Below are positions 1-7,475 of a stretch of DNA of 64,000 bases, piece after piece (within the stretch, counting starts at the first letter, position 1; each line of letters starts with the position of its first letter). Source of the stretch: Desulfonatronovibrio hydrogenovorans DSM 9292 (GTDB lineage Bacteria > Desulfobacterota > Desulfovibrionia > Desulfovibrionales > Desulfonatronovibrionaceae); NCBI RefSeq assembly GCF_000686525.1, contig NZ_JMKT01000008.1:62001-126000 (forward strand), in the 5' to 3' direction. The position numbers and the translations under genes are program-made. Under the pieces are notes generated by a model. That model ran no database searches. It had not been told where the DNA came from and was given only the letters and a program-made list of their open reading frames with translations.

Positions 1-431
1 CTGTCACTGGAATTTTATTGCTCATTTTGGGCTTTATTTTTATTATAATAGAAATTAACATACCGACATTCGGGCTGCTTACCCTTGCCGCCCTGATTAG
101 TTTTTTCTTTGGATCGCTTTTTTTGTTTGACCCCAGTTACCCATATTTTCAGCTTCAGCCCATGACCATACTTCCAGTAATTACCATACTTACCCTTGTC
201 CTCCTTGCTCTGGCTTTTCTCATAGGCAAGTCCCAGCTGGCTCCCAAGTCTGATGACGCAGGCGTAGTATCCCGGACAGCCAGAATCATTGAGTGGAACG
301 GAACTCATGGCCAGATTAAGGTTCGCGGAGAAATCTGGAACGCAGCAACTGACCAGGAGTATGATATGCAGCCAGGCCAGGAAGTGACCGTTGACAAAGT
401 TGAAGGTATGACTGTTTATATCAAGCCGTAA
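1..431 (+). CDS. NfeD family membrane protein, C-terminal part
   Basis: The frame is open to the left edge of the window, so this is the C-terminal part of a longer gene. The visible 140 residues begin with hydrophobic helices rich in Leu, Ile and Phe that span most of the first 80 residues. A small beta-rich soluble domain follows, with the 'GVVSRTARI' and 'GEIWNA' segments typical of the NfeD OB-fold. Long NfeD proteins carry a ClpP-like serine protease domain before this membrane part; that part is outside the window, so I cannot say whether it is present. The slipin gene begins 19 bases downstream. NfeD and slipin (SPFH) genes are a standard pair in bacteria and archaea, thought to act together in membrane-domain organisation and protein quality control. 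Confidence 0.85.
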   Translation, partial: VTGILLLILGFIFIIIEINIPTFGLLTLAALISFFFGSLFLFDPSYPYFQLQPMTILPVITILTLVLLALAFLIGKSQLAPKSDDAGVVSRTARIIEWNGTHGQIKVRGEIWNAATDQEYDMQPGQEVTVDKVEGMTVYIKP

Positions 432-450
432 CTTTTTTCAGGAGGTTCTC

Positions 451-1239
451 ATGCTTACTTATGCCCTTCCCATTGTCATTCTAGTAGTCCTTTTTTTGAT
501 GAACGCCATTCGTATTTTGAACGAGTACGAGCGGGCAGTTGTTTTCCGACTGGGAAGATTTTTAAGTGTCAAAGGTCCCGGACTCATCATTCTGATCCCT
601 GTTCTTGATAAGATGGTCCGCACCCAGCTCAGAATCGTCACCCTTGATGTTCCCCACCAGGAGGTCATTACCCAGGATAACGTAAGCATTAAGGTTAGCG
701 CTGTTGTTTATTACAGAATTGTTGAGCCCAGAAGTTCCATCCTTGAAGTGGAAGACTTTCATTATGCAACTTCTCAGCTGTCTCAGACTACGTTGAGAAG
801 CGTTTGCGGTGCTGCTGAACTTGATGAAATTCTTTCTCAGCGTGACAAGCTGAACGCCAAAATTCAATCTATTATCGACGACCAGACTGATGCCTGGGGT
901 GTTAAGGTAACTTCAGTGGAAATCAAGTACATCGATCTACCTCAGGAAATGCAGAGGGCCATGGCCAGACAGGCTGAGGCAGAAAGGGAAAGAAGGGCCA
1001 AGGTAATCGCTGCTGAAGGTGAATACCAGGCTGCTGCCAAGCTGGCTGATGCTGCCAAGATCATCTCAGATTATCCAGCAGCATTACAGCTCAGATATCT
1101 TCAGACCATGCTCCAAATGACTTCTCAGGCCAGCAATTCCACTGTGATTCCCATACCCATTGACATGTTTAACTCACTTAAATCAGTTATGACCGCTGCT
1201 CCTGCCTATGAAACTCAGGCTGCTGACAGGGAAAGCTGA
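451..1239 (+). CDS. Slipin family protein (SPFH/stomatin-prohibitin type)
   Basis: The 262-residue product has an N-terminal hydrophobic anchor (about residues 4-20). The SPFH/band-7 core follows with typical '[14 protein letters not shown]', '[11 protein letters not shown]' and '[16 protein letters not shown]' stretches. An Ala/Glu/Arg-rich coiled coil ('[21 protein letters not shown]') comes next, and a short tail ends the protein. The ATG is preceded by an AGGAGG Shine-Dalgarno sequence. It lies directly after the NfeD gene, the usual pairing, and is probably co-transcribed with it. Slipins form membrane-bound oligomers that scaffold lipid-protein microdomains. They have no enzymatic activity and can be substrates of the NfeD-type protease. 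The family assignment is firm; the physiological role here is inferred. Confidence 0.93.
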   Translation: MLTYALPIVILVVLFLMNAIRILNEYERAVVFRLGRFLSVKGPGLIILIPVLDKMVRTQLRIVTLDVPHQEVITQDNVSIKVSAVVYYRIVEPRSSILEVEDFHYATSQLSQTTLRSVCGAAELDEILSQRDKLNAKIQSIIDDQTDAWGVKVTSVEIKYIDLPQEMQRAMARQAEAERERRAKVIAAEGEYQAAAKLADAAKIISDYPAALQLRYLQTMLQMTSQASNSTVIPIPIDMFNSLKSVMTAAPAYETQAADRES

Positions 1240-1291
1240 ATCCGGCTAGAGGCCTGCTGATTGTGTTTTCATTTTTTCGGATGGTAATGAA

Positions 1292-1582
1292 ATGGAATTC
1301 AAACAACTCAAAGCAGAACTAGAAATCATTTTTGCCAAAATTACATCAGAACTCGACAACAACAACGTACCGGACATTGTCACACTTCAAGAATTTGTCC
1401 GCCTGGCCAGAATAATGCCCATGCTGGCGGATGATTCCTGGATTGGTGAGTCAGAGGATTTTTCCCACTTGGCCACTCAGCTGCTGCAGTCTGCCAGAAA
1501 CAAGGATTTTCGCACTGCAATTCTTCTGGCAGATGCGCTAAATGATGCTCAGCTGTTCTGCCACAAGTCCTTTCGAAATTAA
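1292..1582 (+). CDS. Small helical protein with C-terminal XXXCH motif
   Basis: A 96-residue, mostly helical protein. Its last residues read 'DAQLFCHKSFRN' (C90, H91, R95). This resembles the C-terminal heme site of cytochrome c' (CxxCHxxYR or CHKxFR), except that the first cysteine of the CxxCH motif is missing. That pattern is the hallmark of the deltaproteobacterial 'XXXCH domain' family associated with the so-called GAK system. I recognise it from the motif, not from an alignment. There is no signal peptide, so covalent heme attachment in the periplasm is unlikely. It sits 52 bases after slipin and just before a strong hairpin, so it appears to end that operon. Function unknown. Confidence 0.6.
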   Translation: MEFKQLKAELEIIFAKITSELDNNNVPDIVTLQEFVRLARIMPMLADDSWIGESEDFSHLATQLLQSARNKDFRTAILLADALNDAQLFCHKSFRN

Positions 1583-1613
1583 AATATGGCGGCACTAAGG
1601 TGCCGCCATATTT
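1582..1613 (+). terminator. Hairpin terminator after the XXXCH gene
   Basis: A perfect 14-base-pair stem (1582-1595 with 1600-1613, 4-base loop TAAG) overlaps the stop codon of the small XXXCH gene. The right arm ends in TTT and a pyrimidine-rich stretch follows, though the uridine run is weak. It would separate the nfeD-slipin-XXXCH unit from parA. Confidence 0.6.
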
Positions 1614-1676
1614 CTCATCTCAGACTTCCTTGCTTGTCTTTTTTCCTTTTTTCCCTTAAAAACGACCAACACTTCA

Positions 1677-1692
1677 TGTTTCACGTGAAACA
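1677..1692. promoter_or_regulatory. parS: parS centromere site
   Basis: The 16-base perfect palindrome TGTTTCACGTGAAACA matches the bacterial parS consensus. It lies 25 bases before the parA start codon. ParB (product of the gene at 2970) binds parS, loads and spreads as a CTP-dependent clamp, and ParA moves the complex. Its position inside the parA leader would also let ParB spreading influence parA transcription. It supports placing this window near the replication origin. No second copy was seen in the window. Confidence 0.95.
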
Positions 1693-1717
1693 TTTCTTGG
1701 CAGTGCAGGAGGGAAGA

Positions 1718-2482
1718 TTGGAAAACATCATAGCCATAGCTAACCAGAAGGGTGGGGTGGGCAAGACAACCACAGCTGTAAATCTGGCAGCATCTCTGGC
1801 CATCATGGAAAAAAAAGTCCTGCTTATTGATTGTGATCCTCAGGCCAATGCCACCAGCGGGCTGGGGTTTTCAAGAAATGAAGTTGTCCACGGACTCTAC
1901 GAAGGGATGTGCGGCCAGACAAAGCTGGCTGATCTGATTCACGAGACAGAGCTGAAGTACCTTAAATTAATACCTTCATCCCAGAATCTGGTTGGCGCTG
2001 AGATAGAGCTTATCAGCAGAGAGAACAGGGAGTACTTCCTGTACAACCTGCTCAAAAAGAACCTGGACGGATATGACTATGTAGTCCTGGACTGCCCGCC
2101 TTCACTTGGGATTGTTACCATCAACGCCCTTTGTGCGGCAAGAAAGCTGCTTATTCCCATGCAGTGCGAATACTACGCTCTGGAGGGTATCGCCCACCTC
2201 TATCAGACATATGAACTGGTGAAAAAAAGATTGAACAGCGATCTTGAATTGATGGGTGTTGTTCTGACCATGTTTGATAAAAGAAATAAGCTATGTCATC
2301 AGGTGGCAGGAGAGGTTAAAAAGCACTTTCAGAAAAAAGTCCTTAAAACCATCATTCCCAGAAACGTCAGACTTTCCGAAGCCCCAAGCCATGGAAGGCC
2401 GGTCATAACCTATGACATCAGGTCCACTGGATCACATGCCTACCTGGCCCTGGCCAGAGAAGTCATCAGGGGAAACGCCTGA
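1718..2482 (+). CDS. parA: Chromosome-partitioning ATPase ParA (Soj)
   Basis: A 254-residue ParA/Soj ATPase. The deviant Walker A 'KGGVGKTTT' sits near the N-terminus, with '[16 protein letters not shown]' (switch I) and '[10 protein letters not shown]' (Walker B) following. I start it at TTG 1718, which has an AGGAGGG Shine-Dalgarno sequence just upstream and puts the Walker A at the usual position. The frame stays open upstream, but a longer start would run through the parS palindrome and the preceding terminator. ParA binds DNA non-specifically as an ATP dimer, and ParB-parS stimulates hydrolysis, giving directional chromosome segregation. The parB gene lies 487 bases downstream, separated by a gene on the other strand. 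Confidence 0.95.
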   Translation: MENIIAIANQKGGVGKTTTAVNLAASLAIMEKKVLLIDCDPQANATSGLGFSRNEVVHGLYEGMCGQTKLADLIHETELKYLKLIPSSQNLVGAEIELISRENREYFLYNLLKKNLDGYDYVVLDCPPSLGIVTINALCAARKLLIPMQCEYYALEGIAHLYQTYELVKKRLNSDLELMGVVLTMFDKRNKLCHQVAGEVKKHFQKKVLKTIIPRNVRLSEAPSHGRPVITYDIRSTGSHAYLALAREVIRGNA

Positions 2483-2491
2483 ACATATTAC

Positions 2492-2896
2492 CTACACTCG
2501 GCAGGTAAATGGAGTGCATTCATAAACAACGTGATCTTTAAAATGCTTCTTGGTCACCCGGTATTGACACTCAAGGCACAGAAAGGAGACCATCCCGCCA
2601 AGGCTGGCTGCTTTAAGAAGAAATCTCTTGGGATCGTCAGCAGTCCAGTCAGGAGTGGAGCATCCGCAATGATCACACTTGACGCCTTTTTCAACAGGGT
2701 AGTTGAAATCCCAAAAAGACAAAAACTGTTTCCAGTCATTGATGGGCTCAGCAGGGATTTCTGGCTGGGACACTGCTTCAGGAAAAAGAATTTTTTCTAG
2801 ATTGTTTTCATGCTTGAACCAAATTTCCGCCGGAATAAACACGCCCTGAAGCTGACCGGCCTGATTATATAGGGGCTGTACCTGTTTGGTAGTCAT
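2492..2896 (-). CDS. Hypothetical protein with zinc-ribbon-like cysteines
   Basis: A 134-residue protein read leftward, with a clear AGGAGGAAC Shine-Dalgarno sequence before its ATG. The C-terminal half carries a CDHCGC pair and a CLEC pair about 40 residues apart, the spacing of a four-cysteine zinc ribbon. The N-terminal third ('YNQAGQLQGVFIPAEIWFKH') resembles an antitoxin- or regulator-like beta segment, but I do not recognise a named family. It ends 9 bases from the end of parA and sits between parA and parB, facing the opposite way. Function unknown; a DNA-binding or regulatory role is only a guess. Confidence 0.7.
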   Translation of the reverse strand: MTTKQVQPLYNQAGQLQGVFIPAEIWFKHENNLEKILFPEAVSQPEIPAEPINDWKQFLSFWDFNYPVEKGVKCDHCGCSTPDWTADDPKRFLLKAASLGGMVSFLCLECQYRVTKKHFKDHVVYECTPFTCRV

Positions 2897-2969
2897 AGTT
2901 CCTCCTTAAAGTGATCTGTATTATTAAGAACTGGCTGGGAAAAGTCAAAAATAAAAAGGATCCATATTA

Positions 2970-3860
2970 ATGAAAATCAATAATAAAGGCCTGGGAAAAG
3001 GTCTGGATGCGCTGATCAAGCCGGACTTCTACGAAGAAAAGGACCAAAAATCCGAAGTAACCAATCTCAGCATCAATAAAATTCATCCGAATCCGCACCA
3101 GCCCAGAACTATATTCAATGATGACGGACTCAAGGATCTGAGCGAATCAATAAAGAAACAAGGTGTTCTCCAGCCAATTCTGGTCAGGAAAAATGATCAG
3201 GGAGAATACCAGATAATTGCTGGTGAGCGGCGTTGGAGGGCCAGTATTGATGCCGGCCTGAAAACAATACCAGCCCTGATTCGAGACTACAATGACGCAG
3301 AAACATTAGCCATTGCCCTAATTGAGAATTTACAGCGCGAAGACCTGAACATCATGGAACAGGCCAGGGCCCTGGATCGACTGAAAAATGAGCTGGCCAT
3401 CAAACAGGAGGAGCTGGCCGAAAAAATCGGTAAAAGCAGATCACAGCTGGCCAACATCCTCAGGTTGATGAATCTTCCAGAAAAAATTCAGGATATGCTC
3501 CAGGATGAGCAGCTGTCTGCAGGACACGCCAGGGCCTTGCTGGGTCTCAAGGACAAGCAGGACATGCTGAGGGCAGCAGCCAAAGTGGCCCAAAAAAATC
3601 TATCCGTTCGAGCCACAGAAAACCTTGTCCGTCAGATGGGAAGTGAAAAGAACAAAGCAGACCAGAGACTAGCACCAAATAAAGTCCTGACAGAAAAGGT
3701 GGAGCGAATCATTCAGACCGGGCTGGATACCAGAGTAAAAGTAAAAATCAGAGGAAGTATGGAAAAAGGTGAGCTGGTCATAAAATACACTGACAACAAC
3801 CAGCTGGATAAGGTGCTCAAGGCTTTTTCTCAAAATCAGCTGCAGGATCAGGACCTATGA
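2970..3860 (+). CDS. parB: Chromosome-partitioning protein ParB (Spo0J)
   Basis: A 296-residue ParB. The N-terminal 'GLGKGLDALI' motif is the ParA-interacting tail. The ParB/Srx CTPase domain contains 'NPHQPR', 'GVLQPILVR' and 'AGERRWRA'. A helix-turn-helix follows ('KQEELAEKIGKSRSQLANILRL', with 'LSAGHARALLGL'), and a C-terminal dimerisation domain ends it. It would bind the parS site at 1677. The stop codon overlaps the next start by four bases (ATGA), so parB and rfaE1 are translationally coupled. The lack of direct adjacency to parA is unusual, because parAB is normally a bicistronic operon. Confidence 0.96.
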   Translation: MKINNKGLGKGLDALIKPDFYEEKDQKSEVTNLSINKIHPNPHQPRTIFNDDGLKDLSESIKKQGVLQPILVRKNDQGEYQIIAGERRWRASIDAGLKTIPALIRDYNDAETLAIALIENLQREDLNIMEQARALDRLKNELAIKQEELAEKIGKSRSQLANILRLMNLPEKIQDMLQDEQLSAGHARALLGLKDKQDMLRAAAKVAQKNLSVRATENLVRQMGSEKNKADQRLAPNKVLTEKVERIIQTGLDTRVKVKIRGSMEKGELVIKYTDNNQLDKVLKAFSQNQLQDQDL

Positions 3861-4837
3861 AGGAAGAACTGAAAAAAAAGCTGAACAGGATAAACAATCA
3901 GCCTCTGGTTATCTGGGGGGATGTAATCCTGGATCACTACCAGTGGGGAGAGGTATCCAGGATCTCACCTGAAGCCCCGGTACCTGTGGTTCGGGTTGAA
4001 AGTGAAACCTACCGCCTGGGCGGTGCAGCCAATGTAGCTAGAAACATAAAGTCTGTTGGAGGAAAGCCAAGTCTAATCGGACTGATTGGCAGGGACAAGT
4101 TCGGTGACCAGGTTCAAGAAATGCTTTCTGGGGAAGGAATCCTGAACAATCTGCACAGCTCCCTTAAGAGAAACACCACCCTGAAAACCAGGGTCATGGG
4201 CAACAACCAGCAAATAGTCAGAGTAGACACAGAAAGCAGGACCAGGCCGGACAAGAACGAGATATCCGGTCTGGCCGAAGCTTACAAAAAATCACTCAAA
4301 TCAGGATATGCTGTTATTTCGGATTATGGCAAAGGGGTGATCAACCCGCAAACCCTGCACCTTGCCTCGGACAAAAAACTGATAATAGATCCCAAGAACA
4401 ATAATTTCAAAAATTATAAGCAAGCATTCATCATGACTCCCAACAAAAAGGAGGCCCAGGAAGGAAGTGGCATCAGGCTGGATTCAAAAGAGGAAATAAT
4501 AAAGGCCGGAAAAAAGATCATTGCTGCAAACGAACTGGAAAACCTGCTCATCACCATGGGACCGGATGGAATGGTCCTGTTTCAGAAGAACGGGTCAATA
4601 ACCCACATTTCAACGAGCGCCAGAAAGGTGTTTGACGTTACCGGGGCAGGTGACACGGTGATCGGAGTGCTGGCAATCTGCCTTGAAGCAGAAATTGACC
4701 TTCTGGCTTCATGTATTCTGGCCAATTATGCCGCAGGAATAGTTGTAGGAGAAATTGGAACCGTAGCCACCACCAAGGATGATATCATCAAGTCGATCCA
4801 GGAACTGGAAACACCTGCCATCAATCAGTGGGTTTAG
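3857..4837 (+). CDS. rfaE1: D-glycero-beta-D-manno-heptose-7-phosphate kinase
   Basis: A 326-residue PfkB/ribokinase-fold sugar kinase. Visible motifs are 'GDVILDHYQWG' near the start, the 'GGAANVARN' substrate motif, and the C-terminal 'DVTGAGDTVIG' signature with its catalytic Asp. The length matches the kinase half of HldE. The C-terminal adenylyltransferase domain is absent, so this is the split RfaE1 form and a separate RfaE2 must exist elsewhere. It phosphorylates heptose-7-phosphate at C1 in ADP-heptose synthesis for the LPS inner core. It is coupled to parB by an ATGA overlap. Its 3' end overlaps the convergent gene at 4821 by 17 bases. Confidence 0.92.
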   Translation: MKEELKKKLNRINNQPLVIWGDVILDHYQWGEVSRISPEAPVPVVRVESETYRLGGAANVARNIKSVGGKPSLIGLIGRDKFGDQVQEMLSGEGILNNLHSSLKRNTTLKTRVMGNNQQIVRVDTESRTRPDKNEISGLAEAYKKSLKSGYAVISDYGKGVINPQTLHLASDKKLIIDPKNNNFKNYKQAFIMTPNKKEAQEGSGIRLDSKEEIIKAGKKIIAANELENLLITMGPDGMVLFQKNGSITHISTSARKVFDVTGAGDTVIGVLAICLEAEIDLLASCILANYAAGIVVGEIGTVATTKDDIIKSIQELETPAINQWV

Positions 4838-5375
4838 GACACTTTGCTGTACAGCATCCGTCGCTCAGGGCGAACATGGCATAAACAACCCTTTTTTCCT
4901 TTTCCAGCCTTTCCTCAGGCAAAGTATAGTAAACATCATCCTCAGATAATGATTCCAAATCCTCCCAGGCAGGTATGCAGCGAAATCCTCTGCACAGATC
5001 TTTTTTATCCCTGGTTCTGATCAGGGCAGCATCCTTGCTGTCTGTGACCAGAGTATAAGGGACAGGGCCCTGGGGAAAGACCCTGCAAAGACTGACATAC
5101 TGGGTAATATAGGTTGACACCGCTCCAGGGCAAAAGCCAAGGACAATCAAAGGCTTCTGGTTGTAATATATTACAAAATCAAGAATCACCTGGTATGATT
5201 CATTGCCAAGGTCCAGATCAAGGCAGTATTTGGACTCAATTGCTGAAACCGGATAACCTTTTTCCTCCACCAGTATCCTGGCCAGGGCCTGCCGGATATC
5301 TTCATATGTGGTCAGGGTTATTTCCTGGCCTGTCAGGTAATCAGTGATAACCTGGTTCAAACTCACTTCATGCAT
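4821..5375 (-). CDS. HSDR_N-like (type I restriction R-subunit N-terminal fold) protein
   Basis: A 184-residue protein, started at ATG 5375 because AGGAG lies just before it; a TTG ten codons upstream has no such site. The middle carries 'ARILVEEKGYPVSAIESKY', 'DFVIYYNQKPLIVLGFCPG' and 'ITQYVSLCRVF'. This is the pattern of the stand-alone domain related to the nuclease N-terminus of type I restriction R subunits (PD-(D/E)xK fold). No helicase or modification gene is nearby, so a restriction role is not supported. The C-terminus has a Cys cluster (DGCCTAKCPKP). It overlaps the end of rfaE1 tail to tail. Function unknown. Confidence 0.75.
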   Translation of the reverse strand: MHEVSLNQVITDYLTGQEITLTTYEDIRQALARILVEEKGYPVSAIESKYCLDLDLGNESYQVILDFVIYYNQKPLIVLGFCPGAVSTYITQYVSLCRVFPQGPVPYTLVTDSKDAALIRTRDKKDLCRGFRCIPAWEDLESLSEDDVYYTLPEERLEKEKRVVYAMFALSDGCCTAKCPKPTD

Positions 5376-5424
5376 GTCTGCTCCTAATTTTTCAACCGAT
5401 CCCAATTTATGGGCCAGTCATTGA

Positions 5425-6207
5425 TCATCGATCATAAAAACCGGTAATGAGTTCAAAAGGGCTGTATTGAACATCATAAGGATAAAGCCCGAGTTCTTTC
5501 ATTTTAATCAGAAAATCATCAGCCAGCAAGTCAAAGGCCTGCTTCTGGCTGTCTGCCACTTGCAGCAGGTACCTGCCTGTATCCGGAAATCTGAGCCTGA
5601 ATCCAGACAGACATTTCTGCAGCAGAAAGTCTTCAGCCAGACCCAGTTTTATGGTTAAAGCAGAATCCAGGGGTGTATCGTAGGAAAACCGGGTCAACAA
5701 GCAGGACCTTGGAAAATAATTTACTGTATCTAGTCCCAGGTCTGCAGCAAGTCCTAAAATGTCTCCTTTGCCCATCCCGGCCAGAGCAAAGGGTGATGCA
5801 ACACCAAGTTCAGCCAGGGCAGCCATGCCTGGTCGATATGAATCAGCATCACTGGCATTACTTCCGTCTGCGAGATTAAAGCCCGCAGAAAAAAATTGTC
5901 CTGCATGGCTGAATATGTTTTTTTTGCAATAATAACATCTTTGGCGGGTGTTCTGGCTGATTAAGGGAAACCGGCGGTAGTCAAAATAAAAAAAAAGGTG
6001 ATCCAAACTGAAGATCCGCCGAAAATTGATCACCTGGCGTATTTCCGTAAAAGTGACGTGCGGTCCTGTAACAGTGAAAGATTTATGAACAATTTCCTGT
6101 TTCTGACAAAAAAGGACCAGGGTCCTGCTGTCCATCCCGCCGGACAGAGCTATTGCCAGGGGCTGCAGAGGTTTAAGTATGGAGATTAATTTATCAGTTT
6201 GACTCAA
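5425..6207 (-). CDS. LarE-like ATP-dependent sulfur transferase
   Basis: A 260-residue PP-loop ATPase with 'ALSGGMDSRTL' near residue 20. The LarE signature 'RQRCYYCKKNIF' follows, then 'DGSNASD..SYRPGM.A..ELGVASP', and 'PRSCLLTRF', whose Cys matches the sacrificial cysteine of Lactobacillus LarE. LarE adenylates its substrate and donates its own cysteine sulfur to make the nickel-pincer cofactor of lactate racemase. No larB, larC or larA is seen here, so the substrate may differ. The TTG start has an AGGA upstream and overlaps the end of the DUF39 gene by 14 bases, so the two are coupled. A link to sulfur insertion by DUF39 is inference. Confidence 0.82.
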   Translation of the reverse strand: MSQTDKLISILKPLQPLAIALSGGMDSRTLVLFCQKQEIVHKSFTVTGPHVTFTEIRQVINFRRIFSLDHLFFYFDYRRFPLISQNTRQRCYYCKKNIFSHAGQFFSAGFNLADGSNASDADSYRPGMAALAELGVASPFALAGMGKGDILGLAADLGLDTVNYFPRSCLLTRFSYDTPLDSALTIKLGLAEDFLLQKCLSGFRLRFPDTGRYLLQVADSQKQAFDLLADDFLIKMKELGLYPYDVQYSPFELITGFYDR

Positions 6208-7366
6208 TTTTTTCCTGATGCTCTGTAAGCAGAAACTCGCCTTGCTCTATCCATTCTTTAAGCATGTCTGCAATCTCCAGGGACATGGAATAGCTGGTCA
6301 GAGGGACAGTAGGTATTTTCTTGTCAAAGAGTTCCACTTCACCTGATTTAAGTTCAGAAAATTTAAGATATTTTAAAATGTTGGACTTGCCTGCCCCATA
6401 GTCATGGCCATAATCAATAACAGGCATATCAATGTCCGCATCGGACACCCCGGTATACCAGGCAATATCCTCATTCAAAACAGGTATGGGAATGCCGAGT
6501 CCAACAGATATTGAACATCCGTATCCGGCATAACTGATGCCCCGCAAAAACCTTGGGTTCATCTGTTTGAGATCGCCCTTGACCATGAGCGTGCCTGCGG
6601 GCATCTTGGGTATTCCCCTCTCATTTCTGGGTGGAGATGGATTGTGCTGAGTTCCCGAGCCCAGGACATAGCCTACCCCACCTCCCAGAAAAATTTTGGT
6701 CCCAAGCCCGATGGTCATGAAATAAGGATCATTGAAAAGGGGACTTAGCTCACCTGCAGTGGCGAAGTTAATATTCCCCATATTGGCTCTGAGTGGTCCC
6801 ATGTACGTGTATTTTATCTTATTAGTAAGATTAATAGCACAATTATAATTCTGATAGGCGTTTCTAGGGTTAAACAGCCAGGCATTTCTGAGCTCGGCCA
6901 GGGTAATGTCTTTTTCCAGGGAAGTCCGGGGATAGCAGTCGGTCTGGTAAGCTGTGGCCTTCAACCGGACAGACCTGCCCCTGACCAGATCCTCAATGAC
7001 ATGGCCTCCTCCATATTTAAACTTACCTGGATAGACCTTATTCAAAGGATCGTCTTCGGCAGGCTCGGTGGCTCCAATCAAAGCATCAACTGCAGCCAGT
7101 CCTGAATAACAGGGCACACCATTGAGCCATAATTTATGCGTTTTGATCATAGGAGGCTGCTGGCCGATATTGAACAAGGCTGCTGAAGAGCACATGGGGG
7201 AAAAAGTACCGGTTGTAACTACATCCACTTCTGAGGCAGCCTTGACCTTACCCCTGGAACGTACTAAATTCGACATTTCCCGGGCATTGAGCACAACTGC
7301 CTTCTTGGCCCTGATCCTCTCATTAATCTGATTAATGGTTTTGTTGACTGCATACTTTTTTGACAT
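6194..7366 (-). CDS. Homocysteine biosynthesis protein (DUF39 family)
   Basis: A 390-residue DUF39 protein. I chose the ATG at 7366 because GGAGG lies just upstream. Family-typical segments are 'GTFSPMCSSAALFNIGQQPP', 'GGGHVIEDLVRGR', 'GLGTKIFLGGGVGYVLGSGTQH' and 'GYGCSISVGLGIPIPVLNEDIAWYTGVSD'. In methanogens and sulfate reducers this family, with a ferredoxin-like NIL-domain partner, makes homocysteine from aspartate semialdehyde and sulfide. The usual NIL/ferredoxin gene is not beside it, so the partner, if used, is elsewhere. It is divergent from dnaA with about 110 bases between the starts, and overlaps the LarE-like gene. Confidence 0.88.
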   Translation of the reverse strand: MSKKYAVNKTINQINERIRAKKAVVLNAREMSNLVRSRGKVKAASEVDVVTTGTFSPMCSSAALFNIGQQPPMIKTHKLWLNGVPCYSGLAAVDALIGATEPAEDDPLNKVYPGKFKYGGGHVIEDLVRGRSVRLKATAYQTDCYPRTSLEKDITLAELRNAWLFNPRNAYQNYNCAINLTNKIKYTYMGPLRANMGNINFATAGELSPLFNDPYFMTIGLGTKIFLGGGVGYVLGSGTQHNPSPPRNERGIPKMPAGTLMVKGDLKQMNPRFLRGISYAGYGCSISVGLGIPIPVLNEDIAWYTGVSDADIDMPVIDYGHDYGAGKSNILKYLKFSELKSGEVELFDKKIPTVPLTSYSMSLEIADMLKEWIEQGEFLLTEHQEKIESN

Positions 7367-7434
7367 CAGGCCTCCGTTAACCGATAATGAGCAAGTTATT
7401 CGACCATCCGATTCCACTGAATCTGAATTTAAAA

Positions 7435-7452
7435 GACTAGACCAGTCTAGTC
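7435..7452. promoter_or_regulatory. Palindromic operator candidate between DUF39 and dnaA
   Basis: A perfect inverted repeat, GACTAGAC-CA-GTCTAGTC (8-base arms, 2-base centre), lies 24 bases before the dnaA ATG and 69 bases before the DUF39 start. A half-site-like ACTAGAC also occurs just upstream of gyrA (about 12442). The symmetry and position suggest a dimeric regulator binding site for one or both divergent genes. No regulator is identified. Confidence 0.45.
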
Positions 7453-7475
7453 AATCTCAAGGTTTTTACATCATC

